DNA from: CAWJLE01 sp963843645
Lineage (GTDB): Bacteria > Chloroflexota > Anaerolineae > DAOTYC01
Reading direction: 5' to 3'
DNA length: 64,000 bases
Assembly: GCA_963843645.1 (NCBI GenBank)
Contig: CAWJLE010000002.1
Coordinates: 62,001-126,000, forward strand
How positions within the stretch are numbered: the first letter of the stretch is position 1; each line of letters opens with the position of its first letter. The notes under the pieces are model-generated. The model was not told where the DNA came from and made no database searches. It saw only the letters and a list, made by a program, of their open reading frames with translations. Below are positions 45,501-53,823 of the stretch, in pieces. Position numbers and translations under genes: made by a program.

Positions 45501-45723
45501 GCAGCGCCTGGGCGAAGCGCGCCGAGCGCGAGACCCAGGCCGGCTCGTCGATGGTCAGGAAGGCCGCCAGGTTCAGCACGCGCGGCACGAGCGCCAGCAC
45601 GAACAGCGCCAGGGCCAGGCTCCAGTCCTGGCGGCGCTCCCACGTGGTGCTCGACGACTCCGGCGCGGGCCGGGGCCGGCCGCTGCCGTTGCCGCGATGA
45701 TCGTGCGATTCGTGCGAATGCAT
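42583..45723 (-). CDS. GT39-type GT-C membrane glycosyltransferase-like protein interrupted in frame by a 200-bp palindrome
   Basis: About 1,046 residues. The ATG at 45723 (MHSHESHDHRGNGSG) is chosen because AGGAG lies 5 bases upstream. A His-rich cytosolic start is followed by helix 1 (SLALALFVLALVPRVLNLA) and AAFLTIDEPAWVSRSARFAQAL, the acidic first loop. HPGVVTMWTGSLGLWLY and AHSRVLHHDALGTLFVA resemble ArnT/PMT-like enzymes. About residues 365-435 are encoded by a CACCCTGAGGGAGCG palindrome (CHPEGASFATEGSRARE ... FFARETPRSQTTLPQGD) lying between two helices. Three C-terminal beta modules follow, the last with SYKTFVHVLGADGRIVGQ and FGWYDEATGRRLPV. ATGA overlap with the next gene. Confidence 0.87.
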   Translation of the reverse strand: MHSHESHDHRGNGSGRPRPAPESSSTTWERRQDWSLALALFVLALVPRVLNLAAFLTIDEPAWVSRSARFAQALLRGDLAATFQTNHPGVVTMWTGSLGLWLYHWRHPAAGLSDFLAWAANSNNTPPADLLPFVRFPTGVLAALSVAAVYLLARRTFGRPIALLGAVFVALDPFFIAHSRVLHHDALGTLFVAVSLTSLVAYLTTDRRERFAALSGAAAGLAALSKTSSLFLGPFACAAFGLAVVAAWVMPAPGPEHRRRALVGAVRGGLVWIAAMGAAFFAAWPAMWVDPLGVPRRLLAGTASLVEAGHNQFFYGQVVTDPGPWFYPAIAAFRTTPFTAIGLAFAVIFSAVGFAGIIRSGLFARGVSSFAHCHPEGASFATEGSRARETMSPVVRLATSFFARETPRSQTTLPQGDSAQRKRRPARRDMPGRERSQFGALALYVFFVACFAAFITLSPKKQDRYLLPAFPILDLAAGVGWFGLLRLALLALRKYVRAPARVAANGTLLVAGLAGSLWIAAGQHPYYLSYYNALAGGTARAQQDLLIGWGEGMDMVGRYLNQKDTPESLTVAAVPNRTLIPYFRGTVTSYLTTTAPALAADYIVEYVDSVQRQGPDVALWQFLQDQKPEAVFRLHGLDYAWLYPGPRALTSTTPAFDVPVDGDFGGRLRLLGYSADATSRPGSLRLSLFWQARTPMAEDYAVSVRLLDAFGHRWAQQDGGLVGGQLPTRDFPMDRIARDERTLPLPPGAPAGDYRLQVLVYSTATKQDLAPALGRIVGPVSVTKQPAVAGELAPRTRLDLAAGDGLRLLGIDLPPGAVRPGADLSPVLFWAATRPVSWTVGLSLSGADGRAIGEAARLWSLAGGDALKDWAALSVPRDAASGTYTLTATVGSTRLPLGDVRIEGRAREFVVPRAIPHPGHASFDGKIAWLGYDLALPVGGPLRLTLYWQATAPMTDSYKTFVHVLGADGRIVGQRDVIPGGGLAPTQDWLPGEVVSDTLEIPLAADAPPADRVAFGWYDEATGRRLPVLDAAGPANADHLDLKVSP
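44439..44640. repeat. Long palindrome, CACCCTGAGGGAGCG family, copy 6, in frame inside a gene
   Basis: A 202-bp element. The outer arms CTCTTCGCGCGGGGCGTCTC and GAGACGCCCCGCGCGAAGAG are perfect and continue through TTCCTTTGCGCACTGTCACC into the family core. It is open in the host frame and adds about 67 residues between membrane segments. Confidence 0.9.
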
Positions 45724-45777
45724 GAATGCTCCTGATGGTTCTCGAGACGGACTTGTGGTGCACCGCGCGAGTGTCAC

Positions 45778-45906
45778 CCTGAGCAAGGGCAGTCGTATCG
45801 CCCGAGCGAAGGGTCTCGCCTGCCAGGAGACAATCCGTGGCGCGGCGGAGAACTGCGATTGTCAGGCGAGACCCTTCGCGTCGGGCGATACGGCTGCCCT
45901 CGCTCA
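45778..45906. repeat. Variant palindrome, CACCCTGAGCAAGGGCAG type
   Basis: The arms CTGAGCAAGGGCAGTCGTAT and its imperfect complement ATACGGCTGCCCTCGCTCAG, with GAAGGGTCTCGCCTG / CAGGCGAGACCCTTC inside. It lies in the 466-base gap between two GT39-type genes. Apart from this and the element at 46132, the gap holds a short AT-rich patch (about 45940-45990) and nothing coding. Confidence 0.8.
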
Positions 45907-46131
45907 GAGGTTGTGAATCTATCCAGAAACGCGCCGAACGATGGCTCTTTTACGCAAACATGTGCGCTATTATGATACGTTGCGGTGTTCTATTCGGCCG
46001 CGCGGCGATTAATTCACAGCCTCTCAGGGTGACAGTCGCGCCGGGAGCGCCGGTCCCTTCCCAATGAGCGGCGCGTTATCGCCGGGACGAGCGCATCAAT
46101 TCAACGCGAGCTCTTCCGAAGTCTCCCAATC

Positions 46132-46191
46132 AGACTTCCGACACAGCCCGGCGGTCTGCCCGCGCTGGCCGCTGGGCTGTGTCGGAAGTCT
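46132..46191. repeat. CTTCCGACACAGCCC palindrome, long form
   Basis: GACTTCCGACACAGCCCGGC and GCTGGGCTGTGTCGGAAGTC arms. Its right end supplies the stop region of the GT39-type gene at 46190, so it is also placed as a 3' hairpin. Confidence 0.8.
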
Positions 46192-49100
46192 AATTCGCCG
46201 GCACTACGACGTGATCCGCCACGGCTTGGCCGGCGGCGTCCACGACCGGCAGGCGCGCGCCGGTGGCGGGATCGTACCAGCCGAACTCCAGCGTGCAGTC
46301 GCCGGCGGGCGCGCCAGGGTCCACTGCGATCTCGTACGTGTCGGCGAGCACCTCGCCCTCGACCCAGCCGGTCGTCGGCCACGCGCCGGCACCGGGGAAA
46401 TCGTCCTTCTGGCCCACGATCTTGCCGTCGGCGCCGAGCAGGTGCGTGAAGACCTTGTAGCTCGTCGACATCGGCGCGCCGGCCCGCCAGTACAGCGTCA
46501 CGTGGACGGTGCGGTCCGTGGGAGCCAGGTCGTAGCCCAGCCACTCGATGCCGGCGCCGAAACGGGCCTGCCCTGGATGCGCGATGGGTGGCGTGTCGAA
46601 GCGATGCGCGCGCCCTTTGACCTCGACCTGGCCCAGCGCCGTTTCGGCGACCGGCGCGGTCGTCCCCGCGGGCGCGACGCCGACGCGCAATTCGTACTGC
46701 CCGGCAGGCAGCGCCGCCGGCACGGGGAAGTCGACGCGGTCCTGCACGATCTCGTCCTGCAGCCAGCCGGCCGTGGGGTACGAGCCACCCGCCGGGGAGC
46801 CCGTCGACTCGGCCGCGAGCGTGCCGTCCGCGTCGAACAGCGCCAGGCGCACCCGAGCGTCGGCCCGCACGTCGCGCCGCGCCTGCCAGAACAACGACAG
46901 CGACAGCACGCCGCCGGTTTCCGCCGTCCACGCGGACCCGTCGTCGCCGAGCAGCAGCAGATCGTCGCCCAGGGGCCGGTCCAGCCGGTTCGCGATCGGC
47001 ATAGCCGCCGGGTCGGGCGGCGTGAGCGGGCGCACCACGCGGATCGTGCCCAGCGTCGCGGCCACGCCCTGCGGCGCGCCGGCCTCGTCCAGCACGTCCA
47101 GGGTTCCGCCGCCATCCGCGCGGTAAACCGTGGCCTGGATCGCATAATCGCCGGGCGGCGTCCCCGGTGGGACGGGCAGCGTGTACACGTTGAGCGCCGT
47201 CTCGCCCGGCTTCCAGGCCGCGGTGTGCAGATGGCGGTCGTTGAGCAGGTCGCGGTCGGTCTGGGCGATCAGGTGGCCACGCGCGTCGCGCAGGTACAGC
47301 GCGGCCTTGTAGTCGGCGCCGGCGGACCGCGGAATCGTCCACCCCAGTGTCACCCAGGCCGGGCGTCCCGCGGGAACCGACGCCGCCTTCGCCTCGGCGG
47401 GCGGCGGCGTGTCACCCTGGCCGCGTCCGCCGAATGCCAATCCCGTCAGCGTCACCGCGCCGTCGAAGTCGACCTCGGTCGGGTTCAGCGTCGCCGGCAG
47501 GTCGAAGGCCGCGGGCGACGGCAGGTCGTACCACACCACGTCGTAGCCGCGGAAGCGCTTCTCGCCGCGCCGCGCCCCGTACTTGTCGAGCAGGAACGTC
47601 ACCGCGCCCCGCGGGTCCGTGTCGGACTGCCGCCAGCGTGCGAAGAACAGGCGCTCGCGGCCGAGGCACGCCTTCGTCAGCACGTCCGCGATCGTGTGGA
47701 CGTCCACGAACAGGTAGGAGGCCGGCGCAACGCCGTGGTAATAGTAGTCGAGCGGGTACGGCACGTCGATGAACACCACGTCGCGCGGGCCGGCGGTCTG
47801 CTCCAGGAAGCGGCTCAGGCCGCGGGTGTCGTCCTTGGCGAAGGCCGGATCGAAGTAATACGCGTAGTCGCACACGCCGAACACGCCCACCAGCGCCAGC
47901 GCGGCGACCGCGCCCAGCGGCGCCCAGCGGCGTCCCAGGCGGAACGCGGCGTACGCGAGGGCCACGTACAGGGCGGGCGTCGCCACGATCATGTAGCGCG
48001 GCGAGAACGAGGCGCGCCTCAGCAGCACGGCGTAGTACGCTGCGAGGGGCAGCACGAAGCCCGCGGCCAGCAGCAGCCCCCGGCTCGCCGGCAGATCCCG
48101 TGCGGAGCGGGACAGAACGCGCGCCAGCAGGCCCAGCGCCAGCACCGCGACGAAGATCCACATGCCGGCGCGCGCCCACGTACCGTCCGCGGCGATGCCC
48201 AGCGTGAACGCGCGCCACGTCTCGACCACGAACTGGGCCGGCGCCGGCGGCGTGAGGTTCGAATTCTCGTAGGCGCTCACCTGGCGCGCGGCGGTCACGA
48301 TCTGCGGCGCGAGCAATACCACGATCCCGACCTGCGCCGCGATCCAGCGCGCCCACTCGCTGGGCCTGCGCCAACGCCCGGAGATCACCGTCGCCCCCAG
48401 CCAGAAGACGTTCTCGGCGATGAGCAGGAAGCCCACGAAGTAGTGGGTGTACAGTCCCAGCGCGGTGAAGAGCGTGTAGAGGGCCAGCGGCGCGACTGCG
48501 GGAGAGTGCCCGGGAGAAGGCCTGGGAGTAAACTCCCAGGCTACGGAGCTCAAGCCTGCTGAAGCAGGCTCCTCCGGTTGAGCCTGCTTCAGCAGGCTTG
48601 AGCTCCGTAGCCTGGAGCTTTCAGCTCCAGGACGCGCAGTACGACCGGGTTCCATCGCCTCGGCGAAGAAATACAGCGACAGCGCGCAGAACAGCGTGAC
48701 CAGCGAGTACATGCGCACTTCCTGGGAATAGGCCAGGTACAGCGGCGAGGTCGCCGCGAGCAAGCCGGCCAGCAGCCCGCCCGTGGACCCCAGCCACCGG
48801 CGGCCCAGGCGGTACATCACCGCGACGGTGAGCAGGCCGAAGGTCAGCGACAGGAACCGGAGCGCGAACTCCGATTGGCCCGCCACGCCCAGCCACAGGT
48901 GCAGCAGCCAGAAATAGAGCGGCGGGTGGACGTCCATTGCCGGCACCGTCGGAATGGCGGCCAGGCTGTGCCCGGCGACGAACAGGCTGTGGCCCTCGTC
49001 CCACCACATGCTTTGCGCGGGCAGGCGATACAGCCGCAACGCCATTGCCAGAAGCAGGACCAGCCAGGCTGCTGCGCCGGGGGCCGCGGTCTGGTGATCC

Positions 49101-49264
49101 ACGTCGGCGGCGCGGTCCGCCGGCACGCTCGGGGCGCCTTGATCGCCACTCCCTGGTGACTCGGCACGATCGCATCTAATGGATGGGCATGCCCAGGCGC
49201 TTGAAATCGCCGAGGGGCGAGCGCAAAAACTGGATGTGATTGCCCTGCTTAAGTCTACAAACAC
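46190..49264 (-). CDS. GT39-type GT-C membrane glycosyltransferase-like protein with three C-terminal beta modules
   Basis: Up to 1,024 residues. The GT39 domain begins at helix 1 (AAAWLVLLLAMALRLYRLP), followed by QSMWWDEGHSLFVAGHSLAA with the acidic loop, then DVHPPLYFWLLHLWLGVAG and YSQEVRMYSLVTLFCALSLYF, typical GT39/ArnT-like motifs. Residues around 205-245 (SSRLRSSSLLKQAQPEEPASAGLSS) are encoded by an AAGC-rich palindrome. Three beta modules end it (SYKVFTHLLGADGKIVGQ, TTGWVEGEVLADTYEI, FGWYDPATGARLPV). The start is uncertain: GTG 49264 has a GGAAAG-like site, but its first 45 residues look non-membrane and unconserved, so GTG 49126 is an alternative. Confidence 0.83.
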   Translation of the reverse strand: MFVDLSRAITSSFCARPSAISSAWACPSIRCDRAESPGSGDQGAPSVPADRAADVDHQTAAPGAAAWLVLLLAMALRLYRLPAQSMWWDEGHSLFVAGHSLAAIPTVPAMDVHPPLYFWLLHLWLGVAGQSEFALRFLSLTFGLLTVAVMYRLGRRWLGSTGGLLAGLLAATSPLYLAYSQEVRMYSLVTLFCALSLYFFAEAMEPGRTARPGAESSRLRSSSLLKQAQPEEPASAGLSSVAWEFTPRPSPGHSPAVAPLALYTLFTALGLYTHYFVGFLLIAENVFWLGATVISGRWRRPSEWARWIAAQVGIVVLLAPQIVTAARQVSAYENSNLTPPAPAQFVVETWRAFTLGIAADGTWARAGMWIFVAVLALGLLARVLSRSARDLPASRGLLLAAGFVLPLAAYYAVLLRRASFSPRYMIVATPALYVALAYAAFRLGRRWAPLGAVAALALVGVFGVCDYAYYFDPAFAKDDTRGLSRFLEQTAGPRDVVFIDVPYPLDYYYHGVAPASYLFVDVHTIADVLTKACLGRERLFFARWRQSDTDPRGAVTFLLDKYGARRGEKRFRGYDVVWYDLPSPAAFDLPATLNPTEVDFDGAVTLTGLAFGGRGQGDTPPPAEAKAASVPAGRPAWVTLGWTIPRSAGADYKAALYLRDARGHLIAQTDRDLLNDRHLHTAAWKPGETALNVYTLPVPPGTPPGDYAIQATVYRADGGGTLDVLDEAGAPQGVAATLGTIRVVRPLTPPDPAAMPIANRLDRPLGDDLLLLGDDGSAWTAETGGVLSLSLFWQARRDVRADARVRLALFDADGTLAAESTGSPAGGSYPTAGWLQDEIVQDRVDFPVPAALPAGQYELRVGVAPAGTTAPVAETALGQVEVKGRAHRFDTPPIAHPGQARFGAGIEWLGYDLAPTDRTVHVTLYWRAGAPMSTSYKVFTHLLGADGKIVGQKDDFPGAGAWPTTGWVEGEVLADTYEIAVDPGAPAGDCTLEFGWYDPATGARLPVVDAAGQAVADHVVVPAN
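48521..48630. repeat. AAGC-rich palindromic repeat, copy 3, in frame inside a gene
   Basis: CTACGGAGCTCAAGCCTGCT and AGCAGGCTTGAGCTCCGTAG arms flanked by the small hairpins CCTGGGAGTAAACTCCCAGG and CCTGGAGCTTTCAGCTCCAGG. It is translated in the host frame into about 36 extra residues in a loop between helices. Confidence 0.82.
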
Positions 49265-49479
49265 GGTTGTCTTTCCAGCTTTTCCATGCTATCATAAAAA
49301 TGAAAGCGCTTGAGGTGGAAAGCCAGGTCCCATCACTCCGCTTTTGGGGAGATTGGATGCCGGAGACCCTGCCCGGCCAAGCGCTTCTTCTTTTCCTCGC
49401 ACTTACAGCCTCTGCAAGGCGACCGGAACGTGTTCCGTTCCTGCCGCGCGCGTTCGTGGAGAGGGCCACGTTACAGAGA

Positions 49480-50427
49480 TTACTCCAGGATCTCCCGAAT
49501 GACGTAGATCTTCTTGCCCTGCGCCTCGTGGTAGCTGCGGACCTGCATTTCGCCCAGCAGGCCCATGGTGATCATCTGCACGCCGATGACGATGAGCAGG
49601 ATCGAGAGCATGAGCAGCGGCCGGCTGCCGATGTTCTGCCCCAGGAAGATCTTGACGATGCTCAGATAGATCGCGAACAGGATGCCCAGGCCGGCCGTCG
49701 CCAGGCCGAACGTGCCGAAGACGTGAATCGGGCGCGTCGAGTAGCTCAGCAGGAAGCGGACCGTCAGCATGTCCAGGAAGACGCGAATCGTGCGCGAGAT
49801 GCCGTACTTGGACTTCCCGAACTCGCGCGCGCGGTGATTGACCGGCATCTCGGCCATGCGGACGCCCATGCCGCTGGCGAGCGCCGGAATGAAGCGATGG
49901 AGCTCACCGTAGAGCTTCACGTTCTTGACAACCTCGTTGCGGTAGGCCTTCAGCGAGCAGCCGTAGTCGTGCAGGTGGACCATCGTCGCCCCGGAGATCA
50001 GCCGGTTGGCGATCATGGAGGGCAGGCGGCGGCTGATGAACGGGTCTTTGCGGTCGACGCGCCAGCCGCTGACGATGTCGTAGCCCTCGTCCATCTTCGC
50101 CACCAGGCGCGGAATGTCGGCCGGGTCGTTCTGCAGGTCGGCGTCCATGGTGATGACGATGTCGCCGCGGGCGTGGTCGAAGCCGGCGGAGAAAGCCGCC
50201 GTCTGCCCGAAGTTGCGTCGAAAGTGGATGACCCGCACGCGCGGATCGCGCTCGTGCAGCTCCTTCAGCAGCTCGAAGCTGCGATCCCGGCTGCCGTCGT
50301 CGATGATGAGGATCTCGTAGGAGCGGCCCATCGGCTCCAGCGCGGCGGTGAGCTGCTCGTACAGGCTGGGGATGCAGTCTTCTTCATTGTAGAGAGGGAT
50401 GACGATCGACAGGTCCAGTTCGGCCAT
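49480..50427 (-). CDS. Family 2 glycosyltransferase, polyprenyl-phosphate sugar synthase (DPM1/GtrB/ArnC-like)
   Basis: 315 residues. The GT-A domain is near 1-225: LDLSIVIPLYNEEDCIPSLYEQL at the start, IIDDGSRDRSFELL, the metal-binding ITMDADLQNDPADIPRL, and the acceptor region RREFGKSKYGISR-type (AREFGKSKYGISRTIRVFLDML). Two C-terminal helices (about 238-262 and 270-295) anchor it. These features place it with dolichol-/undecaprenyl-phosphate mannosyl, glucosyl or aminoarabinosyl transferases. It would make the lipid-phosphate sugar used by the GT-C proteins around it. Its ATG shares one base with the stop of the flippase-like gene (TAATG). Confidence 0.9.
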   Translation of the reverse strand: MAELDLSIVIPLYNEEDCIPSLYEQLTAALEPMGRSYEILIIDDGSRDRSFELLKELHERDPRVRVIHFRRNFGQTAAFSAGFDHARGDIVITMDADLQNDPADIPRLVAKMDEGYDIVSGWRVDRKDPFISRRLPSMIANRLISGATMVHLHDYGCSLKAYRNEVVKNVKLYGELHRFIPALASGMGVRMAEMPVNHRAREFGKSKYGISRTIRVFLDMLTVRFLLSYSTRPIHVFGTFGLATAGLGILFAIYLSIVKIFLGQNIGSRPLLMLSILLIVIGVQMITMGLLGEMQVRSYHEAQGKKIYVIREILE

Positions 50428-51395
50428 TACCGGGAAGCCTCCTTAAGCAGCGCGCCCTGCGCGCCGCGGACGATGTAGATCACGCCGCCGATCAGGCCGG
50501 AGATCACGGTGAACGAGTAGATGGTCAGCGACATGGAGAACGCCACCTCGCGCGGGACGCCCGCCTGGGCGAACAGCGCCACGTAGCCCATCTCGCGCAG
50601 CCCCAGGCCGTTCAGGGACAGGGGGATCATGGTGATGATCGAGGTGATGGGCACGTACACCCAGAAGTACGCCATCGAGAGGTCCTGATGCAAGGCGAGC
50701 GCCACGTAGTAATTGCACATCACCAGCATGACGTTGAAGATCACCGACACGGCCACCGATTTCAGGATCGCCGTGCGATCGTAACCCTGAAACGCCCCGA
50801 ACAGGCGGCGGATGCGCGCGTCCCAGGCGCCCTGCTTCCAGCTGCGCAGGAAGGTCAGGCGGTCGAGGATGCGCTCCCACAGCTGCCGCTGCACCAGCAC
50901 CCACACGAAGAACAGGCTCGCGACGAACAGCGCCACGGTGATCAGCAGCACGCTGGTGCTGATCATCCGGAAGCCGATGGCCGCCGCGATGATGGCCAGC
51001 GCCTGCGCGACGATCAGGCCCACCACGCGGTCCACGAATACCGCGTTCACGGACTCGGCCCCGCGCCGGCTGTCCTTCGACAGCTCGTACATCTTCACGA
51101 CGTCGCCGCCGATGCCGGACGGCAGGATGTTATTGAAGAGGAAGCCGATGAAGTTGAGCGCCACCAGCTCCCAGAAGGCCACCGGGATGCCAAGGGCGTC
51201 GAGCAGTACCTGCCAGCGGAACGTCTTGATGACGATGCCGAGCAGGTACAGCGCCAGGGCCGCCAGGAGGAACCAGGCGTTGGCCTGCGCGAAGACCGTG
51301 AGGATCTGCTGGAAGCCGATCTCTTTCAGCAGCAGGGCCACCAGCCCCACGCTGACGAGAATCTTGAGGAGATCGGTGAGACGTTTTTTGGTCAT
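50427..51395 (-). CDS. Flippase-like LPG-synthase-TM domain protein (UPF0104/AglD-like)
   Basis: 322 residues with about eight helices. RLTDLLKILVSVGLVALLLKEIG at the start, then LNFIGFLFNNILPSGIGGDVVKMYELSKD, which contains the conserved N.LPSG.GGD..K motif of the LPG_synthase_TM superfamily (MprF flippase-half, AglD), and SLNGLGLREMGYVALF near the end. No LPG-synthase catalytic domain is present, so it is not MprF. Members next to a polyprenyl-phosphate GT2 are thought to help translocate lipid-linked sugars. Start ATG at 51395 with GAAGGAT upstream. Confidence 0.88.
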   Translation of the reverse strand: MTKKRLTDLLKILVSVGLVALLLKEIGFQQILTVFAQANAWFLLAALALYLLGIVIKTFRWQVLLDALGIPVAFWELVALNFIGFLFNNILPSGIGGDVVKMYELSKDSRRGAESVNAVFVDRVVGLIVAQALAIIAAAIGFRMISTSVLLITVALFVASLFFVWVLVQRQLWERILDRLTFLRSWKQGAWDARIRRLFGAFQGYDRTAILKSVAVSVIFNVMLVMCNYYVALALHQDLSMAYFWVYVPITSIITMIPLSLNGLGLREMGYVALFAQAGVPREVAFSMSLTIYSFTVISGLIGGVIYIVRGAQGALLKEASR

Positions 51396-51421
51396 GTGAG
51401 CGATCCTTCTTCCTCTCTTCT

Positions 51422-51477
51422 AACTTCCGACACAGCCCAGCGGTCTGTGCTGGGAGTTTTAAGAACTTCGGAAGTTT
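51422..51477. repeat. CTTCCGACACAGCCC palindrome, long form, intergenic
   Basis: AACTTCCGACACAGCCCAGC, GGTCTGTGCTGGGAGTTTT, then AAGAACTTCGGAAGTTT. Nearly identical to the in-gene copy at 38951-39008. Confidence 0.82.
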
Positions 51478-51519
51478 AGAACATCACGAGTCCTTGCCAG
51501 GGAGTCTGACGTCCTCTTC

Positions 51520-51553
51520 AAACTTCCGAAGTTCTTAAGACTTCGGAAGTTTT
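51520..51553. repeat. Short CTTCCGAAG palindrome supplying a stop codon
   Basis: AAACTTCCGAAGTTCTTAAG and ACTTCGGAAGTTTT. The last residues KLPKS and the TAA of the gene ending at 51535 are read from this element. Confidence 0.78.
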
Positions 51554-53823
51554 ACGGTGTCCCCCACCGCCTGCCCGCTCTCATCCGTCACCGGCAGGCG
51601 CGCGCCGTCCGCGGGACGGTAGAGCCCGAGCTCCAGGTGCAGGTCGACGGCAGGCAGATGCGCCGGCAAGGCCAGCTCGTGCTCGTCCTTGACCGTCTCG
51701 CCGCCGGCCCAGAAGCTCGTCGGGTAATCGCCCCCGACGGGCGGCCCGTCGTGCTGCGCCACGATGGCGCCGGTCGCGTCCACCAGGTGGACGAATACCG
51801 TGTAGTCCTCCGGAACCGCCCGCTGGGCCTGCCAGTACAGCGCCACTTTCAACGTCTCGGTGAGCGGCGCGGTCTCCGGCTGCAGCCGATAGCCCACCAG
51901 GGCGACATCCGGCCCCACGCCGTAGCGCACCGGGTGGTCGATCTTGTACTGCGGCGCCGCCCAGGTCGCGATCCGGAACGGGGCCAGCATCACCTGCGAC
52001 AACGGCCGGCCCTCGCGGTCCACGGCGTCCAGGCGCCCACGCGTCTCGAGGTCGTACACGCCGACGTCGATCCGGCCCATGCTGGGCGCCCGCGATTCCG
52101 GCGCAATCAGCACCTCGTACGCATCGCTGACGACCTCTCCGGCGCGCCACTGGGCGGTCGGAAAAGCGCCGCCGGCCGGGTAGGTGTCCGTCTGGCCGAC
52201 TGCCTGGCCGTCGCGGCCGAACAGGTGCACGAACACGGTGTAATCGCGGTCCATCGCCGCCAGCGCCTGCCAGTACAGCGTCACCCGCAAGGGGGTCCCC
52301 CGGCGGGCCTGGCGCTCCGGCATGACGTAGCCCAGCAGCCGCATCCGCCCCCCGAAGGTCGCCTCCACGCGCTGCAGGCCGGCGGGCAGCGACTGTTCGG
52401 TCAATGTGGGTGGGCGCGCGTATGCAGGCTCAATATACAGGAAGGGCGCGCTGGCTGCAACTACGGCCAACACCGCCGTCACGCCCCACACGGCCCACTG
52501 CCGCAGGCCGGCGACTCGTCCCGGCCACAGAGCGGCGAACCCCGCCGCCCATAGCACGCACAGCCCGGGCAGCGCGGCGAACAGCAGCCGCCCCTGCGAG
52601 CCGGTCGTGGACCACGTCCACCGCACCAGCGCGACCAGGACCACCGCGACCCAGAGGGCGAGGATGGCCGGGGCGCGGGTGGTCTGCGTCCGGGGGCGAC
52701 CACATCGGGTCGCCCCTACGCGGACGGACGTAGGGGCAGCCCTGTGTGGCTGCCCTCCGGTCCGGCCTGAAACCAGCGCCCGGCGAACGAGCACCACCAC
52801 CCACCCCAACACACCCAGCGCCGCGAGCGCGTCGAACAGGCGATACGCCCACTGCGCCATGAGCACGTTGAACCAGCCGAAGACGCCCCACAGCGACAGG
52901 CGCAGGCCCTCCAGCTCGAAGCGGAAATCGGCCCAGCCGAAAACGTCGCGGCGGCCGGCCACGTCGAGCATGGTCCGGAGGCCGAACGGGTCGCCGTAGA
53001 GCGCCCAGTTGCGCGCATACCACCAGCCGCCGACGAGCGCCGCCGCGCCGAAGACGAGCGCGCCGTAACGAAGCGCCTGTCCCATCCGCCGCTCGCGCCT
53101 GCCCCACGCCCACAGGGCCACGGCGGCGACCGGCAACACGGCCAGCCCGCTCAGCTTGCTCAGCGCGGCCAGGCCCAGCAGCGCGCCCAGCGCCAGCGAG
53201 CGCTTCGCGTCGAAGCCGAGGCGCAGTCCACGCAGCGCCACGACCATCGCCCAGGCCGAGGTGGCCGCGACCGCGACGTCGTTGTTGACGGCGCCGGACA
53301 GGAACAGGAACTGCGGCAGGAAGGCGTTCGCCGCGGCGGCCAGCACGGCCACTCCGGGCCGGTCGGGAAACGCCTCGCGGGCCAGCGCCCAGGTCGCCCA
53401 CACCGCCCACACGCCGAACAGGGCGGACAGTCCGCGGAGCAGGTGCACCGCCAGCGCCACGCCGTGATATGGGAAGCCCTCGGTGGCGGGATCGTGGACG
53501 ACGGCGTTCTTGTTGCCGAAGGCCTGCGGCACGCCCAGGTTCACGTGCGGATTCTCGCGTATCGCGGCGGGGGCGTCCCTCGTGTCGATCCAGCCGGTCA
53601 GCGCCGCGCCGAGCAGGTAGTACAGCGGCGGCTGGCTGCCCTCTTGCCGGTACAGCCCCGGTTGCGCCGGGTCCTGCACGGGCAGCGTTCCCGTCTGCGC
53701 GACGTGCCGGGCGTAGAAGAAGTGCTGCACCTCGTCCGGCGCCTCGAAGATCGGCGTCACGACGCCGTACGTCACGGCCAGCACGGCGAACGCGAGGAGC
53801 AGCCACCGCAGGCGCACGTTCAT
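51535..53823 (-). CDS. DUF2142-like GT-C membrane protein with two C-terminal beta modules
   Basis: 762 residues from ATG 53823. Helix 1 is LRWLLLAFAVLAVTYGVVTPIF, directly followed by EAPDEVQHFFYARHVAQTG; the FEAPDE..HF motif is characteristic of DUF2142/GT-C-type proteins and includes the probable catalytic acidic pair. YRQEGSQPPLYYLLGAAL and LSGAVNNDVAVAATSAWAM follow. About eleven helices run to about residue 435. A GTAGGGGCGACC palindrome encodes RTGGQPHRAAPTSVRVGATR in one loop. Two beta modules follow (YTVFVHLFGRDGQAVGQ and YTVFVHLVDATGAIVAQ). The ATG overlaps the upstream paralogue's stop by four bases. The C terminus comes from an inserted palindrome. Confidence 0.87.
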   Translation of the reverse strand: MNVRLRWLLLAFAVLAVTYGVVTPIFEAPDEVQHFFYARHVAQTGTLPVQDPAQPGLYRQEGSQPPLYYLLGAALTGWIDTRDAPAAIRENPHVNLGVPQAFGNKNAVVHDPATEGFPYHGVALAVHLLRGLSALFGVWAVWATWALAREAFPDRPGVAVLAAAANAFLPQFLFLSGAVNNDVAVAATSAWAMVVALRGLRLGFDAKRSLALGALLGLAALSKLSGLAVLPVAAVALWAWGRRERRMGQALRYGALVFGAAALVGGWWYARNWALYGDPFGLRTMLDVAGRRDVFGWADFRFELEGLRLSLWGVFGWFNVLMAQWAYRLFDALAALGVLGWVVVLVRRALVSGRTGGQPHRAAPTSVRVGATRCGRPRTQTTRAPAILALWVAVVLVALVRWTWSTTGSQGRLLFAALPGLCVLWAAGFAALWPGRVAGLRQWAVWGVTAVLAVVAASAPFLYIEPAYARPPTLTEQSLPAGLQRVEATFGGRMRLLGYVMPERQARRGTPLRVTLYWQALAAMDRDYTVFVHLFGRDGQAVGQTDTYPAGGAFPTAQWRAGEVVSDAYEVLIAPESRAPSMGRIDVGVYDLETRGRLDAVDREGRPLSQVMLAPFRIATWAAPQYKIDHPVRYGVGPDVALVGYRLQPETAPLTETLKVALYWQAQRAVPEDYTVFVHLVDATGAIVAQHDGPPVGGDYPTSFWAGGETVKDEHELALPAHLPAVDLHLELGLYRPADGARLPVTDESGQAVGDTVKLPKS
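52691..52760. repeat. GTAGGGGCGACC palindromes inside coding sequence, copy 4
   Basis: GGGCGACCACATCGGGTCGC and GTAGGGGCAGCCCTGTGTGG facing one another, in frame in the 762-residue DUF2142-like protein. Confidence 0.8.

Noticed and set aside
50427..51395. MprF (lysylphosphatidylglycerol synthase)
   Set aside because: Only the flippase-type membrane domain is present; the C-terminal aminoacyl transferase domain is missing.
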